A stretch of 64,000 nt of DNA from DASUBV01 sp035532295 (GTDB lineage Bacteria > Actinomycetota > Actinomycetes > Streptosporangiales > Streptosporangiaceae): assembly GCA_035532295.1 (NCBI GenBank), contig DATKRH010000104.1:1-64000 (forward strand). Direction: 5' to 3'. Numbering within the stretch: position 1 is the stretch's first letter; each line of letters begins with the position of its first letter. Below, in pieces: positions 1 through 7,265 of this stretch. Made by a program: the position numbers and the translations under genes. The notes below the pieces were generated by a model, which was not told the origin of the DNA, searched no databases, and saw only the letters and a list, made by a program, of their open reading frames with translations.

Positions 1-2
1 GG

Positions 3-572
3 CTAGTGGTACTCGTTCTGGGCGGCACTGACGCCGCGCGCCAGCAGGGCCTCGACCATGTCGGCGGCCCGGTCCAGCAGCTCGGGCAGCTGCGCTCTCT
101 CGGCGGCGGAGAAATCGCGCAGCACGAAATCAGCGGGGTCCATCCGGCCCGGCGGCCGGCCGATCCCGAGCCGGGCCCGGTGATAGTCCCGCGTGCCGAG
201 CGCCGCGGTGATCGAGCGCAGTCCGTTATGACCGTTGTCCCCGCCGCCGGTCTTGAGCCTGACGGTGGCGAAGGGCAGGTCGAGCTCGTCATGGATGACG
301 AGGATGCGATGGGGCGGGATCTTGTAGAAGCCACGCAGCGCCGCCACCGGGCCGCCCGAGAGGTTCATGAAGCTGAGCGGCTTGCCCACCGTCACCGGCG
401 TGCCCGCCAGGGTTCCCGTCGCCACCTGAGCCCGCGAGCGATCGCGCTTAAAGCTAGTCCCGATCCGCGCCGCGAGCTCGTCGGCGACCATGAACCCGGC
501 GTTGTGCCGGTTGGCCGCGTACTGCGGGCCCGGATTGCCCAGGCCCACGATCAGCCACCGCTCATCGGCCAT
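3..572 (-). CDS. pth: Peptidyl-tRNA hydrolase Pth
   Basis: Cytosolic esterase that releases tRNA from prematurely terminated peptidyl-tRNA. The 189-aa product has the full Pth pattern: the opening VGLGNPGPQY, catalytic His in NRHNAGF (near residue 23), KPLSFMNLSG, the Asp of HDELDLPF and GHNGLRS in the second half. Length matches the family (about 185-200 aa). The start is the ATG at 572. It is the last gene of the glmU-prs-rplY-pth series, 62 bp behind rplY. That linkage is standard in actinomycetes, where L25 and Pth are neighbours. The stop codon lies at 3-5, so the gene is complete despite touching the window edge. Confidence 0.97.
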   Translation of the reverse strand: MADERWLIVGLGNPGPQYAANRHNAGFMVADELAARIGTSFKRDRSRAQVATGTLAGTPVTVGKPLSFMNLSGGPVAALRGFYKIPPHRILVIHDELDLPFATVRLKTGGGDNGHNGLRSITAALGTRDYHRARLGIGRPPGRMDPADFVLRDFSAAERAQLPELLDRAADMVEALLARGVSAAQNEYH

Positions 573-634
573 GCAAAGCTCACCTCAGGCCGCCCGGAGC
601 GCCGGCCAGCCGGCGCTCCGGTACGGGTGGGCGA

Positions 635-1294
635 TCAGCCAGCCTGGCCAGCGTCGGCAGGCACCGCGCCCGGAACCGCGGCGGGCGCCTCCGCCTGCGC
701 GGCGCCGCCCTCCTCGCCCTCGGGCAGGCCCAGGTCGGATTCCATCTGCTCGGCCGTCGGCGCCCCGATCACGTGCAGGACCAGAATGTCCGGCTCCACG
801 GCCAGGCTGACGCCCTGCGGCAGCTTAAGATCACCGGCGTGCACAGCCGCGCCGACCCGCAGGCCCTCGATGCTGACGTCGATGCCCGGCGGGATGTGCG
901 TGGCCTCGGCCTCCAGCGAGATCTGCACGAGCTGCTGCTCGAGCATGCCATCGGGGGCCAGCTCGCCGACGAGGTTGATGGGGATCTCGACGGTCACCTT
1001 CTCGCCGCTGCGGACCAGGATCAGGTCGACGTGCTCGACGGTGCCCTGAATGGGATCACGCTGCACCGCCTTGGGGAGCGCCAGCTCGCTGCCGCCCGGC
1101 AGCCCGTCCAGCCGGATCAGCACGTTGGCCGTGCGCAGGGCCAGCAGGACGTCATGGCCGGGCAGGCTGAGGTGACGGGGATCGCCGCCGTGTCCGTACA
1201 GCACAGCCGGGACCTTGCCGGCGCGCCGTTCGCGCCTGGCCGGGCCCTTGCCGAATTCCGTGCGCGGCTCGGCCGCGATGCGTACCTCGGACAC
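635..1294 (-). CDS. rplY: 50S ribosomal protein L25 / general stress protein Ctc
   Basis: L25 binds 5S rRNA in the large subunit. The 219-aa product is the long (Ctc/TL5) form: an N-terminal 5S-binding domain (start MSEVRIAAEP, with GPARRERRAGKVPAVLYGHG near 17-36) followed by the C-terminal TL5 beta domain (VEIPINLVGE). It ends in an Ala/Glu/Gly-rich tail (about residues 185-219) typical of actinobacterial L25. It lies between prs (67 bp upstream) and pth and is co-oriented with both, so it is probably in one transcript with them. Confidence 0.96.
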   Translation of the reverse strand: MSEVRIAAEPRTEFGKGPARRERRAGKVPAVLYGHGGDPRHLSLPGHDVLLALRTANVLIRLDGLPGGSELALPKAVQRDPIQGTVEHVDLILVRSGEKVTVEIPINLVGELAPDGMLEQQLVQISLEAEATHIPPGIDVSIEGLRVGAAVHAGDLKLPQGVSLAVEPDILVLHVIGAPTAEQMESDLGLPEGEEGGAAQAEAPAAVPGAVPADAGQAG

Positions 1295-1361
1295 GGTGAC
1301 AACTCCTTGTGATGACAGGGGCCTGCAGTCTAGCCGACACGGCAGGTACCCGCGGACGGGC

Positions 1362-2339
1362 TCAGACCTGGCCGTCGAACAGGCTGGTCACTGAGCCGTC
1401 ACTGAAGATCTCCGTGATGGCGCGTGCGATCAGCGGGGCGATCGACAGGACCGTCAGCTTATCGAAGCGCTTCTCGTTGGTGATCGGCAGCGTGTTGGTG
1501 ACGATTACCTCGCTGATCCGCGAGTTCTTGAGCTGGTCCACCGCGGGCCCGGACAGCACCCCGTGCGTAGCGGTCACGATCACCTGGGCCGCGCCCTGCT
1601 CGAACAGCGTCTCGGCCGCGTTCACGATGGTGGACCCGGTGTCGATCATGTCGTCCACCAGGATGCAGGTGCGACCCGCCACCTGCCCGACGACTTCGAG
1701 CATCTTGACCTGGTTGGCCACGTCGGGGTCGCGGCGCTTGTGAATGATGGCCAGCGGGCAGCCCAGCCGGTCCGTCCAGCGCTCGCAGACCCGCACCCGG
1801 CCGGCGTCGGGCGCGACCACCGTCACTCCCGCGACGTCCAGCTTGCCTTCCAGGTAGGAGGCCAGGATCGGGAGCGCGAACAAGTGGTCGACCGGGCCGT
1901 CGAAGAAACCCTGGATCTGCGCGGTATGCAGGTCGACGGACATCAGCCGGTCGGCCCCGGCCGTGAGGAACAGGTCGGCCATCAGCCGGGCGGATATCGG
2001 CTCCCGGCCGCGGCTCTTCTTGTCCTGCCGGGCGTAGCCGAAGAACGGCGCGACCACCGTGATCCGCTTGGCCGAGGCGCGCTTCAGCGCATCAACCATG
2101 ATCAGGTGCTCCATGATCCACTGGTTGATGGGAGCTGTGTGGCTCTGCAGGACGAAGGCGTCGCAGCCGCGAACCGACTCGAGGAAGCGGACGAAGATCT
2201 CGCCGTTGGCGAAGTCGTAGAGCTTGCTCGGTGTCGGCTCTATGCCCAGGCACCCGGCTATCTCGGTACCAAGCTCGGGGAAGGCACGGCCGGAGAAGAG
2301 CATCATCTTCTTCTCGCCGGAGGCGGTTATCCCGGTCAT
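1362..2339 (-). CDS. prs: Ribose-phosphate pyrophosphokinase (PRPP synthetase)
   Basis: Makes PRPP from ribose 5-phosphate and ATP, feeding purine, pyrimidine, histidine and NAD synthesis. The 325-aa product has the class I signatures: FANGEIFVRF, the catalytic-loop segment APFFGYARQDKKSRGREPIS, the divalent-cation/PRPP-binding VVAPDAGRV and the ribose-phosphate loop CILVDDMIDTGSTI. The start ATG at 2339 lies only 5 bp past the glmU stop, so translation is likely coupled. PRPP users pyrE and the pur genes lie about 50 kb away in the same window. Confidence 0.97.
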   Translation of the reverse strand: MTGITASGEKKMMLFSGRAFPELGTEIAGCLGIEPTPSKLYDFANGEIFVRFLESVRGCDAFVLQSHTAPINQWIMEHLIMVDALKRASAKRITVVAPFFGYARQDKKSRGREPISARLMADLFLTAGADRLMSVDLHTAQIQGFFDGPVDHLFALPILASYLEGKLDVAGVTVVAPDAGRVRVCERWTDRLGCPLAIIHKRRDPDVANQVKMLEVVGQVAGRTCILVDDMIDTGSTIVNAAETLFEQGAAQVIVTATHGVLSGPAVDQLKNSRISEVIVTNTLPITNEKRFDKLTVLSIAPLIARAITEIFSDGSVTSLFDGQV

Positions 2340-2344
2340 GTGAC

Positions 2345-3493
2345 TTACTCTCCCTTGCCCAGCGCGCCATTGCCCAGCGCGCCCTTGCCCAGCGCGATCG
2401 GGTCACGCTCGCCCGGCGCGACTGGCCCGCCCGGGGGAACCGCGCCCGTCACCGATGTGCTCGCCTCGACCCTGGCGCCGGCGGTCAGGTGCGCGTACGG
2501 CCCGACGACGGCGCCCGGCCCCACCACGGCCCACTCGCAGACGGACTGGATGATGGTGGCTTCCGCGGCGATGACGCAATCGCGGACCAGGCAGCCGGGC
2601 CCGATCCGGGCGCCCGCGCCGATCTTGGTGCCACCCTCCAGCTGAGTGGCCGGGCCGATCTGCACGCCCGGCTCGAGCACGACGCCGACATCCACCCAGG
2701 TGCTCGCCGGATCGACGATCGTCACGCCGGAGCCCATCCACGAGCCGAGCAGCCGGTCGTTCAGGACCCGCCGGGCCCGGGCTAGCTGAGCCTGATCGTT
2801 GACGCCCAGGATCTCACCGAAGTCCGCGCACCAGATGGTGCCGACCTCGAAGCCGTCCGCGCGCAGGATGGACAGGACGTCGGTGAGGTACTCCTCACCC
2901 TTGGCGTTGTCGGTGGACAGGCGCGCCACGGCGTCGGCCAGCAGGCGGCCGTCAAAGGCGTACATGCCCGTGTTGATCTCGTCGATCGCCGCCTGCTCCG
3001 GGCTGGCATCGGCCTGCTCCACGATGCCCGCGAAAGCGCCCGCCCGATCCCGGATGATCCGCCCGTAGCCGACCGGGTCCTCGGCGCGAGCGACCAGCGC
3101 GATCGCCGCGGCCCCGGTGGACTCGCGGGCGGTCACCAGGTCGGCGAGCGTCCGCCCGCGCAGCAGCGGGGTGTCGCCGTAGGTGACGACCACGGTCCCG
3201 TCCAGCACTCCGAGCGTCTCGCAGGCGATCCGCACCGCGTGGCCGGTCCCGCCGCGCCGCGACTGCACGACGGGCAGGGCATCCGACGCATACTCGGCCA
3301 GGTAGCCGGCCACCGGCCCGTCGGCGTCGCCGACCACGACCGCGAGCCGCCGCGGCCGCAGTTCGCGCGCCGCGCCCAGGACGTGGCCCAGCATCGTCCG
3401 GCCGCACACCTCGTGCAGCACCTTGGGGGTGCTGCTCTTCATCCGCGTGCCCTCGCCCGCGGCGAGGACAATGACAGCGGCCGGAGCGCTCAT
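2345..3493 (-). CDS. glmU: GlmU-type UDP-GlcNAc pyrophosphorylase, C-terminally deleted
   Basis: GlmU normally acetylates GlcN-1-P (C-terminal left-handed beta-helix) and then couples it to UTP (N-terminal domain) for UDP-GlcNAc. The N-terminal uridyltransferase half is intact: VIVLAAGEGTRMKSSTPKVL, GGTGHAV, TYGDTPLL, GYGRIIRD and NTGMYAF. The beta-helix begins (DPASTWVDVGVVLEPG and so on) and reaches GPYAHLTAGARVEAS. It then jumps to TGAVPPGGPVAPGERD, which resembles the extreme C-terminus of the family. The stretch with the acetyltransferase His/Tyr/Asn residues (the NYDG region) is absent. The product is 382 aa against about 480-495 usual. The tail ends in a GKGALGNGALGKGE repeat from a 15-bp array. 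Start chosen at MSAPAAV (ATG 3493); longer reading frames upstream lack similarity. UTP-transfer activity is expected; acetyltransferase activity is not. Confidence 0.9.
   Translation of the reverse strand: MSAPAAVIVLAAGEGTRMKSSTPKVLHEVCGRTMLGHVLGAARELRPRRLAVVVGDADGPVAGYLAEYASDALPVVQSRRGGTGHAVRIACETLGVLDGTVVVTYGDTPLLRGRTLADLVTARESTGAAAIALVARAEDPVGYGRIIRDRAGAFAGIVEQADASPEQAAIDEINTGMYAFDGRLLADAVARLSTDNAKGEEYLTDVLSILRADGFEVGTIWCADFGEILGVNDQAQLARARRVLNDRLLGSWMGSGVTIVDPASTWVDVGVVLEPGVQIGPATQLEGGTKIGAGARIGPGCLVRDCVIAAEATIIQSVCEWAVVGPGAVVGPYAHLTAGARVEASTSVTGAVPPGGPVAPGERDPIALGKGALGNGALGKGE
2352..2396. repeat. 15-bp tandem array (3 units) in the glmU 3' end
   Basis: Three 15-bp units (consensus CCCTTGCCCAGCGCG on the plus strand) encode the GALGK/GALGN repeats at the very end of truncated GlmU. 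The array lies immediately before the prs start. Confidence 0.9.
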
Positions 3494-3659
3494 GCTCACT
3501 CGGCTCGGCTCCTTGACGTGGTCATGGGCTTTCTGCGATGGGGCATCTAGGCGCTGGCACCGCCAGCTCACATCCCCCGACTCAGGCAGAATACCGCCCG
3601 GCTCCCGCCGCCGGACCTGCGCGTCAGGAGCTGGACGCCTGCCGCGATATGCGCAGATG

Positions 3660-3731
3660 CTCCCGGGCGAGGATTCGAACCTCGGTTGTCCGGACCAAAA
3701 CCGGAAGTCCTGCCGCTTGGACGACCCGGGA
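3660..3731 (-). tRNA. tRNA-Gln (anticodon UUG)
   Basis: A cloverleaf can be drawn by eye on the minus strand. The acceptor TCCCGGG pairs with CCCGGGA. The anticodon stem TCCGG/CCGGA encloses loop TTTTGGT with anticodon TTG, and the T arm is CGAGG-TTCGAAT-CCTCG. The discriminator is G and the CCA end is not fully encoded. It sits just upstream of glmU on the same strand, the usual actinomycete position. Confidence 0.95.
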
Positions 3732-3889
3732 ACGGGTGAGGGTTACTCAACTCTACCGACCTGGGACGGCACTGCGCCCCTGAGACGGCACTGCGCCGCC
3801 ACGGCTGTCCGACGCCGGCAGCCGCCCTGTATGAGCCTTATAGACCCGCTGTCCGTGTGAGCTTCGCGACATGCCAGAAAAAAATTCAG

Positions 3890-3934
3890 TTGACCCTTGC
3901 GCAACCTACGGTCGCGTAGCCTACGGTTACGTAA
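3890..3934 (+). promoter_or_regulatory. Putative desaturase promoter with tandem TetR-type operator
   Basis: Two 14-bp inverted repeats lie head to tail with a 15-bp period: CTACGGTCGCGTAG (3906-3919) and CTACGGTTACGTAA (3921-3934). Each has half-sites CTACG/CGTAR around 4 bp. A -35-like TTGACC (3890-3895) precedes them, so a bound repressor would cover the -10 region; no good -10 is visible. The TetR gene just downstream of the desaturase is the natural candidate for binding here (inference). Confidence 0.6.
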
Positions 3935-4018
3935 GCGTATTCTGCATCCGCCCTTGCCCCGGTGCGTGCGGACTGCCCAGCCCAGACCCCGCGCCGCCAG
4001 GTGCCAAGCGAGGACGCC

Positions 4019-5095
4019 ATGACCACGACCGCTGACCGCCCAGCCGCCAACTCAGCAGGCACTGCAGCTGCCACCAGGACTGGCCCGCTCCCCGAACTCG
4101 ACCCCGAGCCGATCGGCAGCGGCGAGAAGATCCTGGTCGGGATCTTCGTCGTCGTCCCCATGCTCGCGCTGCTCGCCGCCGTCCCGCTCGCCTGGGGCTG
4201 GGGCCTGGGCTGGCACGACATGGTGATCGCCGTCGTGTTCTACGCGATCTCGGGTCTCGGCATCAGCATGGGCTTCCACCGCTACTTCACCCACGGCTCC
4301 TTTAAGGCCGTGACCGGATTTCGCGTCGCCCTGGCGATCGCCGGAACTATGGCGATTGAGGGACCCGTGCTGACGTGGGTGGCCGACCACCGCCGCCACC
4401 ACAAGTACAGCGACCGCGAGGGCGACCCGCACTCCCCCTGGCGCTTTGGCAGTGACTGGCGGGCGCTGACCAAGGGCCTGGCGTTCGCCCACATCGGCTG
4501 GCTGTTCGACGGCAGCCACACCTCGCAGGAGAAGTTCTGCCCCGATCTCCTGGCCGATCCCAAGATCCGCCGGGTCTCCGCCAACTTCACCGCGATCGTG
4601 GCGGTCTCACTGCTGGCGCCGGCGCTCATCGGCGGCCTCTGGTCGATGTCCTGGCAGGGCGCCCTGACCGCGTTCTTCTGGGGCAGCCTGGTCCGCGTCG
4701 CGTTCCTGCACCACGTCACCTGGTCGATCAACTCGATCTGCCACACCTTCGGCAAGGAAGAGTTCGAGGTCCGGGACAAGTCCAGGAACGTCAACTGGCT
4801 CGCGATCCTGTCGTTCGGCGAGTCCTGGCACAACCTGCACCACGCCGACCCGACCTGCGCCCGGCACGGTGCGCTCAAGGGCCAGATCGACATCGCCGCC
4901 CGGCTCATCTGGTTTGCCGAGAAGCTGGGCTGGGCCACCGACGTCCGCTGGCCGGACACCGACCGGCTGACCGCCAAGTACCTGGGCGGATCGCGGACGC
5001 TCGGCTCCATGGCCCGGCCCTCGGCCCGGCTGGCGGCATCGTCGGCTCCGGTGCCGGCCGTGGCGACCCGCGAGTCCGGCGAATTGGCTGACTGA
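4019..5095 (+). CDS. Membrane acyl-CoA/acyl-lipid delta-9 type desaturase
   Basis: An integral-membrane di-iron desaturase that introduces a cis double bond into saturated fatty acyl chains, keeping the membrane fluid. The 358-aa product has the three histidine boxes of the stearoyl-CoA desaturase family: HRYFTH (87-92), HRRHH (124-128) and HNLHH (271-275). Hydrophobic segments lie around 38-60, 66-84, 102-120 and 190-230. The start is the ATG at 4019, preceded by GCGAGGAC; a longer frame upstream is not supported. It is followed after 24 bp by a TetR regulator, and a tandem operator sits in its promoter. An electron-donor reductase gene is not in the window. Confidence 0.92.
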   Translation: MTTTADRPAANSAGTAAATRTGPLPELDPEPIGSGEKILVGIFVVVPMLALLAAVPLAWGWGLGWHDMVIAVVFYAISGLGISMGFHRYFTHGSFKAVTGFRVALAIAGTMAIEGPVLTWVADHRRHHKYSDREGDPHSPWRFGSDWRALTKGLAFAHIGWLFDGSHTSQEKFCPDLLADPKIRRVSANFTAIVAVSLLAPALIGGLWSMSWQGALTAFFWGSLVRVAFLHHVTWSINSICHTFGKEEFEVRDKSRNVNWLAILSFGESWHNLHHADPTCARHGALKGQIDIAARLIWFAEKLGWATDVRWPDTDRLTAKYLGGSRTLGSMARPSARLAASSAPVPAVATRESGELAD

Positions 5096-5119
5096 GCGTG
5101 GTCCAGACATGATGGACGA

Positions 5120-5776
5120 GTGACAAGCCAACCATCGGGTAGCAGTCGCAAGCGAATGACTGGCAAGGAACGCCGCGAGCAGTTGCTCAATATCGGCAGG
5201 CGCCTATTCGCCGAGCGCGGCCTGGACGGCACCTCCATCGAGGAGATCGCCGCCCAGGCCGGCGTGTCCAAGCCGGTCGTTTACGAGCACTTCGGGGGTA
5301 AAGAAGGCCTTTACGCCGTGGTCGTCGACCGCGAGGTCGGGCGCTTCCTGGAGATGGCGACGCGCCTGCTCGAGGGCGAAGACACCATGCCGAAGTTCGA
5401 GGTCGCCGCGGTCAGCCTGCTCCGTTACATCCAGGACAACGCCGACGGCTTCCGCATCCTGGTCCGCGATTCCAACCCGACCTCGGGCTCTGGCACCTTC
5501 GCCAGCCTGATCAGCGACGTCGCCGGCCAGGTCGAGTACATCCTCGGTGACGTGCTCAAGGCCCGCGGCTACGACCCCAAGCTGGCGCCCATGTACGCGC
5601 AGATGCTCGTGGGCATGGTCGCCTTCACCGGCCAGTGGTGGCTCGACGCGCGCAAGCCGAACCTCGAAGAGGTGGCCGCGCACCTGGTGAACCTCGCCTG
5701 GAACGGCCTATCTCAGCTGGATCCCAAGCCGCGTATCTCCCCGGCGGCCCGCGACCGGCTCCGCGAGATCTCCTAA
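5120..5776 (+). CDS. TetR/AcrR-family transcriptional regulator
   Basis: A 218-aa one-component regulator. The N-terminal TetR helix-turn-helix spans about residues 20-62, with the family pattern RREQLLNIGRRLFAERGLDGTSIEEIAA and recognition helix VSKPVVYEHFGGKEGLY. The rest is an alpha-helical ligand domain ending in a C-terminal arm typical of actinobacterial fatty-acid regulators. It starts at GTG 5120, with ATG 5156 as an alternative, 24 bp after the desaturase stop, so it is probably co-transcribed with its target. By context it is likely a repressor of the desaturase sensing an acyl-CoA; the ligand is inferred, not seen. Its stop overlaps the convergent tam stop by 4 bp. Confidence 0.9.
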   Translation: MTSQPSGSSRKRMTGKERREQLLNIGRRLFAERGLDGTSIEEIAAQAGVSKPVVYEHFGGKEGLYAVVVDREVGRFLEMATRLLEGEDTMPKFEVAAVSLLRYIQDNADGFRILVRDSNPTSGSGTFASLISDVAGQVEYILGDVLKARGYDPKLAPMYAQMLVGMVAFTGQWWLDARKPNLEEVAAHLVNLAWNGLSQLDPKPRISPAARDRLREIS

Positions 5777-6567
5777 TCCCGTCTGGCGACCACGAATACG
5801 CGGCGGAATGGCAGGATCGTGCCGTAGGGGGCTGGCGGGTAGGCCGCGCGTACGCCGGCTCCGTATTCCGCCAGGAAGGCGGCCGCCTGGGCCGGCTCCA
5901 GCGCCGCGAGGACCGGTCGCAGGCCCGTTCCCTTGTACCACTCCAGCACCGGGTCCTCGCCCGGCAGCACGTGCAGGTAGGTCGTCTCCCACGCGTCTAC
6001 ACGGCAGCCGCCCCGGCTGAGCAGATCCAGGTACTGCGCCGGATCGCCCGCCTGCCGGTTCAGCGGCACGTCCGCTAGCAGCGAGCGCCACCGAGGCGAC
6101 CGCGCCAGCTCGCGCAGGATCGCATGACTGGGCTGGTCAAGATTGCCGGGAACCTGAAAGGCCAGCCAGCCACCCGGGGCCAGCCCCGCGGCCCACGAGA
6201 CGAGCAGTTTCTCGTGGTCGCGGACCCATTGCAGCACAGCGTTGGACACGATCACGTCGACCGGCTCGGCGGGCTGCCAGTCCCGGATATCGCCGCGCTC
6301 GAAACTGAGCTTGCGCAGGCCTCCCGCCGGGGCGTCGCGCCGCAACTGCTGTGCCGCCGCGATCATCTCCGCGGCGGAGTCGATGCCGCGGATGTGCGCG
6401 TCGGGCCACCGGTCGGTCAGCGCGGCCGTCAGCTGGCCCGGTCCGCAGCCGAGATCCACCACCAAGCGCGGGCGCTCCGCTCCGATCCGGCCGACCAGGT
6501 CGAAGAACGGACGCGATCGCTCACCGCCGAAATGCAGGTACTGCGCCGGATCCCACACATCCACCAC
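5773..6567 (-). CDS. tam: Trans-aconitate 2-methyltransferase
   Basis: SAM-dependent enzyme that methylates trans-aconitate, a spontaneous isomer of cis-aconitate that inhibits aconitase. The 264-aa product begins MVDVWDPAQYLHFGGERSRP, the characteristic Tam opening. It has SAM motif I VVDLGCGPGQLT (about 36-47), acidic GIDSAAEMI and the YLHVLPGEDPVLEWYKGTGLRP segment shared by Tam proteins. It is divergent from a MarR-family gene, the arrangement of tam and tamR in Streptomyces. A good minus-strand promoter (TTGACA, 18 bp, TAGATA) overlaps the proposed operator. Confidence 0.93.
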   Translation of the reverse strand: MVDVWDPAQYLHFGGERSRPFFDLVGRIGAERPRLVVDLGCGPGQLTAALTDRWPDAHIRGIDSAAEMIAAAQQLRRDAPAGGLRKLSFERGDIRDWQPAEPVDVIVSNAVLQWVRDHEKLLVSWAAGLAPGGWLAFQVPGNLDQPSHAILRELARSPRWRSLLADVPLNRQAGDPAQYLDLLSRGGCRVDAWETTYLHVLPGEDPVLEWYKGTGLRPVLAALEPAQAAAFLAEYGAGVRAAYPPAPYGTILPFRRVFVVARRD

Positions 6568-6574
6568 CTAAATC

Positions 6575-6633
6575 TCTCGACATCAAGATACTTGAGCTTC
6601 ATATCTACCGGGCCTGAAGTCTCGATGTCAAGA
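6575..6633. promoter_or_regulatory. Paired TamR-type operators and tam promoter
   Basis: Two near-identical palindromes TCTCGACATCAAGA (6575-6588) and TCTCGATGTCAAGA (6620-6633) share the pattern TCTnGAnnTCnAGA and are 45 bp apart centre to centre. The minus-strand tam promoter has -35 TTGACA (6631-6626, inside the right site), an 18-bp spacer and -10 TAGATA (6607-6602). The left site would sit at its start point. The plus-strand TCGACA of the left site could be the tamR -35. Each operator would therefore cover one promoter's -35 and the other's start. Confidence 0.75.
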
Positions 6634-6648
6634 GATATGCTGCACGGC

Positions 6649-7218
6649 ATGGCGCTGCGCGGGACACGCGGGACACCCGATGACGACACCTCGTCGCCTC
6701 CCATGCGCGACGAGGTCGACGATCTGGTCGAACGCTGGCACGCCGAGCGGCCCGACCTGGACGTCTCGCCCCTGCAGGTGCTGAGCCGCCTGTCGCGGCT
6801 CGCCCGGCACCTGGACCGGGCCCGGCGGGCCGCGTTCGCCGCGCACGGGCTAGAGCCCTGGGAGTTCGACGTCCTGTCCGCGCTGCGACGCCAGGGTCCG
6901 CCGTATCAGCTCAGCCCGGGCGCGCTGCTGCACGCGACGCTGGTGACCTCCGGCACGATGACGAACAGGATCGACCGGCTGGCCGCCGCCGGCCTGGTCA
7001 GCCGGCATCGCGACCAGCAGGACAAGCGCGGAGTCCTGGTCGCGCTGACGGACCGCGGCAAGCGCGCCGCCGATGCCGCCCTGGCCGGCCTGCTGGAGCG
7101 GGAACGGGAGTTGCTCACGGGTCTGGACCCGGCCCAGCAGTCCGAACTGGCGGCCCTGCTCAGGATGCTGCTAGCGCCGTTCGACGCACCGGCGCAAACG
7201 CGCCTAAACGGGGGTTAG
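6649..7218 (+). CDS. tamR: MarR-family regulator, TamR-like
   Basis: A winged-helix dimeric regulator of 189 aa. The MarR core runs from about LSRLARHLDRARRAAFAAHGLEPWEFDVLSAL through the DNA-binding helix HATLVTSGTMTNRIDRLAAAGLVSR and the wing RDQQDKRGVLVALTDRG. TamR proteins of actinomycetes bind the tam-tamR intergenic region and respond to citrate/aconitate-type ligands, linking oxidative damage of aconitase to tam expression. That is established for Streptomyces and inferred here from the divergent tam and the two matching operators. In-frame ATGs exist at 6625, 6637 and 6649. The first lies inside the right operator, so a later start is preferred; 6649 is a judgement. Confidence 0.88.
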   Translation: MALRGTRGTPDDDTSSPPMRDEVDDLVERWHAERPDLDVSPLQVLSRLSRLARHLDRARRAAFAAHGLEPWEFDVLSALRRQGPPYQLSPGALLHATLVTSGTMTNRIDRLAAAGLVSRHRDQQDKRGVLVALTDRGKRAADAALAGLLERERELLTGLDPAQQSELAALLRMLLAPFDAPAQTRLNGG

Positions 7219-7265
7219 CAGCCATCCGCCACTTCGTCACCAGCATCGCAGCGGTCGCGGGCTGC

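Noticed and set aside
5120..5776. Tam-TetR 4-bp stop overlap as evidence of a frameshifted fusion
   Set aside because: The genes are convergent and both are complete at their C-termini; such overlaps recur in the window (MFS/KamA, kinase/Fe-S gene).
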